From Stenotrophomonas sp. UBA2629 (GTDB lineage: Bacteria; Pseudomonadota; Gammaproteobacteria; Xanthomonadales; Xanthomonadaceae), in NCBI GenBank assembly GCA_002359895.1, contig DEOB01000011.1:435203-499202 (forward strand): a stretch of DNA of 64,000 nt. The letters are read 5' to 3'. Below are positions 59,310-64,000 of the stretch, piece after piece (positions within the stretch are counted from its first letter, which is position 1; each line of letters begins with the position of its first letter). A model generated the notes under the pieces. It saw nothing but the letters and a program-made list of their open reading frames with translations, had not been told where the DNA came from and did no database searches. The translations under genes were made by a program, and so were the position numbers.

Positions 59310-59571
59310 ACAAGAACTCACCGTATCCAACCGTTTGGGCCTGCACGCCCGCGCCACTGCAAAGCTGGTGCAGGTGCTGTCGGGTTTCCGCGCCAATGCC
59401 ACGCTGGTGGCCAAGGGCCGCGAGGTCAATGCCAAAAGCATCATGGGTGTGATGCTGCTGGCGGCCGCGCAGGGTACCCCGGTCACCGTCCGTGTTGATG
59501 GCGAGGACGAAGCCGCCGCACTGGAAGCCGTTACTGCCCTGTTTGAGCGTCGTTTCGACGAGGACAGTTGA
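59302..59571 (+). CDS. ptsH: Phosphocarrier protein HPr
   Basis: 89 residues from the ATG at 59302, inside the EIIA gene. His15 (NRLGLHARATA) and Ser46 (KSIMGVM) are both present, so it can be phosphorylated by EI and by HprK. Confidence 0.95.
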   Translation: MLEQELTVSNRLGLHARATAKLVQVLSGFRANATLVAKGREVNAKSIMGVMLLAAAQGTPVTVRVDGEDEAAALEAVTALFERRFDEDS

Positions 59572-59620
59572 TGGCGCCCGGCGCGCACGCACTGAGCGGT
59601 CGCACCACGAGTCTGCAGCC

Positions 59621-61339
59621 GTGACCCGGCTGCAGGGGCTGCCTGCATCCCGCGGAACCGCGCTCGGCCGCGCCCGCGTGCGCCTGCCGATGGTGCATGA
59701 AACCGGCGACAAGAAAATCGTCGCCAGCGCGGTGGAACAGGAACTGCAACGGCTGCACCGCGCCACCGACGCGGCACGCGCGGAAATGCGCGAGCTACGC
59801 ACCCGCCTGCAGGGCGCCCTGCCCGCCGAGGTTGGCGAGTTTCTCGACCTGCACGCCATGCTGTTGGACGACCCCGAGCTGCTGAGCGCGCTGGACGAGT
59901 TGATCCGCAGCAAGCGCTACAGCGCCAGCTATGCCCTGCGCATCCAACGTGACCGCTTGGCGCAGGTGTTCCAGGGCATGGAAGATGCCTATCTGAAAAG
60001 CCGGCTGGATGATCTGGACCACGTCATCGGCCGCATCCAGTCCTTCCTGCACAAACGCGCTACCGGGGTGAAAGGCCTGGCCGGGGAAATCCTGGTCTGC
60101 GAAAACGTCGCGCCTTCGGAACTGGCCCAGCTGCAGTCGCAGGGCGTGGTTGGCATCATCAGCAGTGCCGGCAGCGTGCTTTCGCACAGCGCCATCCTGG
60201 CGCGCAGCCTGCACATGCCGCTGGTGGTGGGCGCCAACGCCGTGTTGAACAAGGTCAATGATGGCGATGTGGTGATCCTGGACGGCGCCAGCGGTGAGGT
60301 CGTCATTGAGCCGGGACCGGCTGACCTGCGGCAGTACCGCCTGCGTCAACGCGAGCTTGCACGTGAGCAGCGCGAACTTGGCCGCCTGCGCGGCAAGCCC
60401 ACGCGCACCGTGGATGATGCCGAGATCACCCTGCTGGCCAATGCCGAATCGCAGGATGACGTTGCCCAGGCACATGCACTGGGTGCACGCGGGCTGGGCC
60501 TGTACCGCACCGAATTCCTGTTCCTGCAACGCAACCAGCTGCCGGACGAGGAAGAACAGTTCCGCGCCTATCGCGACACCGTGCTGGGCATGATCGGCCT
60601 GCCGGTCACCATCCGCACCTTGGACCTGGGCGCCGACAAGGCCGACCGCACTGGCTTGGTGGTCAGCAGCGAGGAAAACCCCGCGCTCGGCCTGCGCGGC
60701 GTGCGTCTGTCGCTGGCCCACCCAAAAGTATCTGACACCCAACTGCGCGCCATCCTGCGTGCCTCCGGCTATGGCCCGGTGCGCATTCTGGTGCCGATGG
60801 TCAGTGGCCGCGAGGAAATCATGGCCGTCCGGCGGCGTTTGTCGCGTTTGGCAGCCCTGCTGCGCAACGAAGGCCATGAAGTTGCGGAGAACATCCCGGT
60901 CGGGGCGATGATTGAAGTGCCGGCCGCAGCCATCGCACTGGAGAGCTTCATCGACCAGGTGGATTTTCTCTCCATCGGCACCAACGACCTGGTGCAGTAC
61001 CTGCTGGCAGCGGACCGCAACAACGAGGCCGTAGCCGACCTGTATTCACCGCTGCACCCGGCGGTGCTGCGCCTGTTGTGGCAGGTGATTGAAACCGCAA
61101 ATCGTCATGACACGCCGGTGGCGGTCTGCGGCGAAATCGCCGGTGATGCGCATATGGCGCCCATGCTGCTGGCACTGGGGCTGACCGAGTTCAGCCTGCA
61201 CCCGGCCACGCTGCTGGAAGTCCGCCGCGCCATCCGCCAGGTCAATCTGGCCGAACTGCGGGCACAAGCCCCGCAACTGCTGGCCGCGCGCGACCGCCGC
61301 GGTATCGAACGCTGGATCAGCGGCAACGCGGGCAATTGA
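59621..61339 (+). CDS. ptsI: PTS enzyme I
   Basis: 572 residues from the GTG at 59621, with GAG 10 bases upstream; no in-frame ATG fits. Phospho-His189 lies in SAGSVLSHSAILARS (the usual form is GGRTSHTAI), and the catalytic RTLDLGADK plus FLSIGTNDLVQYLLAADR motifs are intact. No N-terminal GAF domain, so not PtsP. It starts the phosphorelay to HPr and the EIIAs. Confidence 0.95.
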   Translation: MTRLQGLPASRGTALGRARVRLPMVHETGDKKIVASAVEQELQRLHRATDAARAEMRELRTRLQGALPAEVGEFLDLHAMLLDDPELLSALDELIRSKRYSASYALRIQRDRLAQVFQGMEDAYLKSRLDDLDHVIGRIQSFLHKRATGVKGLAGEILVCENVAPSELAQLQSQGVVGIISSAGSVLSHSAILARSLHMPLVVGANAVLNKVNDGDVVILDGASGEVVIEPGPADLRQYRLRQRELAREQRELGRLRGKPTRTVDDAEITLLANAESQDDVAQAHALGARGLGLYRTEFLFLQRNQLPDEEEQFRAYRDTVLGMIGLPVTIRTLDLGADKADRTGLVVSSEENPALGLRGVRLSLAHPKVSDTQLRAILRASGYGPVRILVPMVSGREEIMAVRRRLSRLAALLRNEGHEVAENIPVGAMIEVPAAAIALESFIDQVDFLSIGTNDLVQYLLAADRNNEAVADLYSPLHPAVLRLLWQVIETANRHDTPVAVCGEIAGDAHMAPMLLALGLTEFSLHPATLLEVRRAIRQVNLAELRAQAPQLLAARDRRGIERWISGNAGN

Positions 61340-61459
61340 TCCGCGCAGCGTTGAAAAGCAGTGCAACTGCCATGTATTGCACGCGATAATGACGGGCTGA
61401 ACACCGCCGATGCTGCATCCTGTCCCGGATAGCGGCCTTTTGATTTCCGGGAGTTGTGC

Positions 61460-62821
61460 ATGGCCGAAGCGGTACGCCACGACAAGACGGCACGACAGCT
61501 GCGTCTGCTTTCCGACGCGCTCGACAGCGGCCGGCTGGGCCCGGTGCGCCGCTTGGTCAACACGCTCTCGCCGGCGGAGATCGGCAACCTGCTCGAATCG
61601 CTGCCGCCCGGCAAGCGCGAGGTGGTGTGGGGGCTGGTGGATGCCGAGGACGACGGCGAGGTGCTGGTGCATGTCGGTGACGACGTGCGCGAAAGCCTGC
61701 TGGCAGACATGGACCCGGACGAAATCATCGCCGCGGTCGAAGACCTGGACATCGATGACCTGGCCGACCTGGTCGAGGATCTGCCCGACACCGTCATCGA
61801 CGAAGTGCTCAAGTCGATGGACCGCGAGAACCGCGAGCGGCTGGAGCAGGTGCTGTCGTACCCGGAGGACACCGCCGGCCGTTTGATGAATCCGGACGTG
61901 GTCACCGTGCGCGCCGACGTCAATGTGGATGTGGTGCTGCGTTACCTGCGCCTGCGCGGTGAACTGCCCGACCACACCGATCACCTGTTCGTGGTCAGCC
62001 GCCGCCATCAATACCTGGGCCGGTTGTCGCTGGCCTCGCTGGTGACCCACGAGGACACCACGCCGATCAACCGGCTGATTGACGACGAGCAGCCGGCCAT
62101 CGACGTGGGCGAAAGCGCCGACGAGGTTGCCCGCCAGTTCTCCGACCATGACTGGGTGTCAGCCCCGGTGGTGGACGACAACAACATTCTGATCGGCCGC
62201 ATCACCATCGATGACGTGGTGGACATCATCCGTGGCCAGGCCGAGCACCAGGCTCTGGGCGCGGCCGGTCTGGACGAGGACGAGGACCTGTTCAGCCCGG
62301 TGTGGCGCGCGATGCGCCGCCGCCTGATGTGGCTGTCGGTGAACCTGTGCACCGCCTTCCTGGCCTCCAGCGTGGTGGGCCACTTTGAAGGCACCATCGA
62401 CAAGCTGGTGGCGTTGGCGGTGTTGATGCCGATCGTCGCCGGCCTGGGCGGCAACGCCGGCACCCAGGTACTGGCGCTGATGGTGCGCGGCCTGGCGCTG
62501 GGCCAGGTGGGTGCCTCCAATGCCCGCACCCTGCTATGGAAAGAGCTGCGCGTCGCTCTGCTCAACGGCCTGTTGCTGGGCACCGTGCTGGGCCTGATCG
62601 TGCTGGCGTGGTTCCACACGCCGGGCCTGTCGATCGTGATCGGCGTGGCGTTGACGCTGAACCTGCTATTGGCCGCTGCTGCGGGCGTACTGGTGCCGTT
62701 GACGCTCAAACGGCTGGGCTTCGACCCGGCCTTGGCCAGCGGTATCTTCCTGACCGCCGTAACCGACTCGATGGGCTTCTTCACCTTCCTGGGCTTGGCC
62801 ACGCTGGTTCTTCTGAACTGA
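61460..62821 (+). CDS. mgtE: Magnesium transporter MgtE
   Basis: 453 residues from the ATG at 61460, with GGGAG 8 bases upstream. MgtE N domain about 15-130, paired CBS domains about 135-255, and five helices from about 290 with the pore motif MPIVAGLGGNAGTQVLALMVRGLALG. Channel-like Mg2+ uptake gated by cytosolic Mg2+. Monocistronic; no M-box-like leader was seen in the 120 bp upstream. Confidence 0.95.
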   Translation: MAEAVRHDKTARQLRLLSDALDSGRLGPVRRLVNTLSPAEIGNLLESLPPGKREVVWGLVDAEDDGEVLVHVGDDVRESLLADMDPDEIIAAVEDLDIDDLADLVEDLPDTVIDEVLKSMDRENRERLEQVLSYPEDTAGRLMNPDVVTVRADVNVDVVLRYLRLRGELPDHTDHLFVVSRRHQYLGRLSLASLVTHEDTTPINRLIDDEQPAIDVGESADEVARQFSDHDWVSAPVVDDNNILIGRITIDDVVDIIRGQAEHQALGAAGLDEDEDLFSPVWRAMRRRLMWLSVNLCTAFLASSVVGHFEGTIDKLVALAVLMPIVAGLGGNAGTQVLALMVRGLALGQVGASNARTLLWKELRVALLNGLLLGTVLGLIVLAWFHTPGLSIVIGVALTLNLLLAAAAGVLVPLTLKRLGFDPALASGIFLTAVTDSMGFFTFLGLATLVLLN

Positions 62822-62966
62822 GGCGGACACCGCCCAACCGCGCCAGCGGCTGGTGCATTCCGCGGTTCAACCGGCCATCTCCAGCAACAAACAACCGGCC
62901 GCCGGACGCTTCAGGAAGCTGATGGATGTCAAGGCGCGCTGGCAGCCATGCGCGCATGATGCGCCC

Positions 62967-64000
62967 ATGCAACCGCCCCTTTCACACCCCGGCATCGCCC
63001 TGAGCAATCTGGCACGTGCGCCGCACCGGCTGATGTTCTTCATCGGCGCCAGCAATGTGTTGCTTGCAATGGCGTGGTGGGCGCTGTGGCTGCTGAGTGC
63101 GCGCTGGCCACTGCTGACGATGCCCGCCACTTCGATCTATGCCGGTTGGCTGCATGCATTCGTCATGCAGTACCTGGTGCTGCCGAGTTTCATCTTCGGC
63201 TTTCTGCTTACCGTGTTCCCGCGCTGGATGGGCCTGCCCGAGCTTGCCCGGCGCCAGTATCTGCCGGTGGGCGTCGGCCTTATCGGCGGCCAACTATTGC
63301 TGCTGCTTGGCGCCGCCGGTTTGCCGTGGGGCCTCCACGCCGGCCTGGCCTTGTCACTGCTGGGCTGGAGCATCGGCCTGTGGCGCTTGTTGCGGCTGCT
63401 GTCGGTCGAACGCGGCCGCACCTGGCATGCGCGCTCCTGCATGGCGGCACTGCTACTGGGCTATATCGGCCTGTGTGCGTTCATCGCCTTTGCGGCCGGC
63501 GCTGATCCGGGCTGGGCGATGCTGGGCATCAAGCTGGGCGGGTTCGGCATGCTGTTGCCGATCTACGTCACGGTGGCGCACCGCATGTTTCCGTTCTTTG
63601 CCGGCAATGCGGTGAGCGGCTATGTGCCGTGGCGGCCGTTGTGGTGGCTGGCGGCGTTCTGGGTATTCATCGCGCTGCATCTGTTGCTGGAACTCAATCA
63701 TCAAACGATGTGGCTATGGCTGGCCGACCTGCCGCTGTTGCTGCTCAGTGGCGTGGCGTTGTGGCGCTGGTGGCCGCGCGGGGCCATGCCCGGCCTGCTG
63801 CGCGTGCTGTTCATCGGCCTGGCGTGGTTACCGGTGAGCTTGGCGCTGTATGTGGTGCAGAGCCTGGCCGAATTGTTGAGCGGCCAGATGATCCTCGGCC
63901 GTGGCCCGGCGCATGCCCTTTTCATCGGCCTGTTCGGCAGCCTGTTGGTGGCGATGGTCACCCGCGTCACGCAAGGCCATTCGGGCCGCCCGCTGCAGAT
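62967..64000 (+). CDS. NnrS family haem-copper membrane protein, partial (3' end outside window)
   Basis: 344 codons are present from the ATG at 62967 and the frame is still open at 64000. Many hydrophobic helices; NnrS-type features are MFFIGASNVLLAMAWW, YAGWLHAFVMQYLVLPSFIFGFLLTVFPRW and VAHRMFPFFAGNAVSGY. NnrS proteins help bacteria withstand nitric-oxide stress and often lie near NO-responsive regulators; any such neighbour would be beyond the window. Confidence 0.88.
   Translation, partial: MQPPLSHPGIALSNLARAPHRLMFFIGASNVLLAMAWWALWLLSARWPLLTMPATSIYAGWLHAFVMQYLVLPSFIFGFLLTVFPRWMGLPELARRQYLPVGVGLIGGQLLLLLGAAGLPWGLHAGLALSLLGWSIGLWRLLRLLSVERGRTWHARSCMAALLLGYIGLCAFIAFAAGADPGWAMLGIKLGGFGMLLPIYVTVAHRMFPFFAGNAVSGYVPWRPLWWLAAFWVFIALHLLLELNHQTMWLWLADLPLLLLSGVALWRWWPRGAMPGLLRVLFIGLAWLPVSLALYVVQSLAELLSGQMILGRGPAHALFIGLFGSLLVAMVTRVTQGHSGRPLQ

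Noticed and set aside
61340..61459. Magnesium riboswitch (M-box or ykoK type) before mgtE
   Set aside because: The leader is only about 120 bp, and I could not find the conserved helices; only a small GCAGT/ACTGC stem was seen.

Overview
The window is a gene-dense, high-GC bacterial chromosome segment. Gene content points to the Xanthomonadaceae (Stenotrophomonas / Pseudoxanthomonas / Xanthomonas group). The pointers are a kdsD-kdsC-lptCAB-rpoN-hpf-ptsN cluster extended by hprK, rapZ, a mannose-type EIIA, HPr and EI; an acnD/prpF-type methylcitrate operon; a BigR-type sulfide locus; large propeller-type hybrid sensor kinases; and the GC-rich hairpin repeats common between genes in this family. 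The genus cannot be fixed from this sequence alone. No tRNA, rRNA, IS element, prophage or CRISPR array was seen.

Layout: 1-340 is the 3' end of a penicillin-acylase-family gene. 443-7558 (minus) is the methylcitrate operon prpB-prpC-acnD-(7-TM SWEET-like protein)-prpF. It faces, divergently, a helix-turn-helix/citrate-synthase fusion (7671-8900) that is the natural candidate for its regulator. Next come a lipoprotein-type subclass B3 metallo-beta-lactamase (9002-10006), a small block with a cobalamin-binding-like protein, a YqfO-like protein and pdxH, then a glycerate kinase-like gene, dodecin, aroK-aroB, a WGR-domain protein, hemE and an MFS pump. 17974-25121 holds two tandem paralogous hybrid sensor kinases with overlapping reading frames. 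25348-27172 is a YceI-cytochrome b561-YceI operon. 27256-29391 is a BigR/Blh/YeeE sulfide-detoxification locus with a palindromic operator. 29438-32785 is a transporter-fused hybrid kinase. 33291-37099 is a divergent TonB receptor / GntP permease pair.

37100-38029 has no gene. It carries an unusual array of four 100-bp monomers in an alternating A-B-A-B order, and two long perfect hairpins. From 38030 on the genes are mostly housekeeping: a ComEA-like protein, an M20 peptidase, a GlsB-like protein, amgK-murU peptidoglycan recycling, hda, an AI-2E-family permease, DUF2066, purM-(DUF2238)-purN, two DUF3108 proteins, an EF-hand protein, murA and ibaG. They are followed by the LPS-export / sigma-54 / nitrogen-PTS cluster (51221-61339), mgtE, and the start of an nnrS-like gene that runs off the end.

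Themes: propionate catabolism with a possible metabolite-sensing regulator; envelope building (KDO, Lpt, MurA, MurNAc recycling); and a regulatory PTS phosphorelay (EI, HPr, HprK, EIIA-Ntr, EIIA-Man) with no sugar permease in the window. Many adjacent genes overlap by 4 bp (ATGA/GTGA), showing tight translational coupling.
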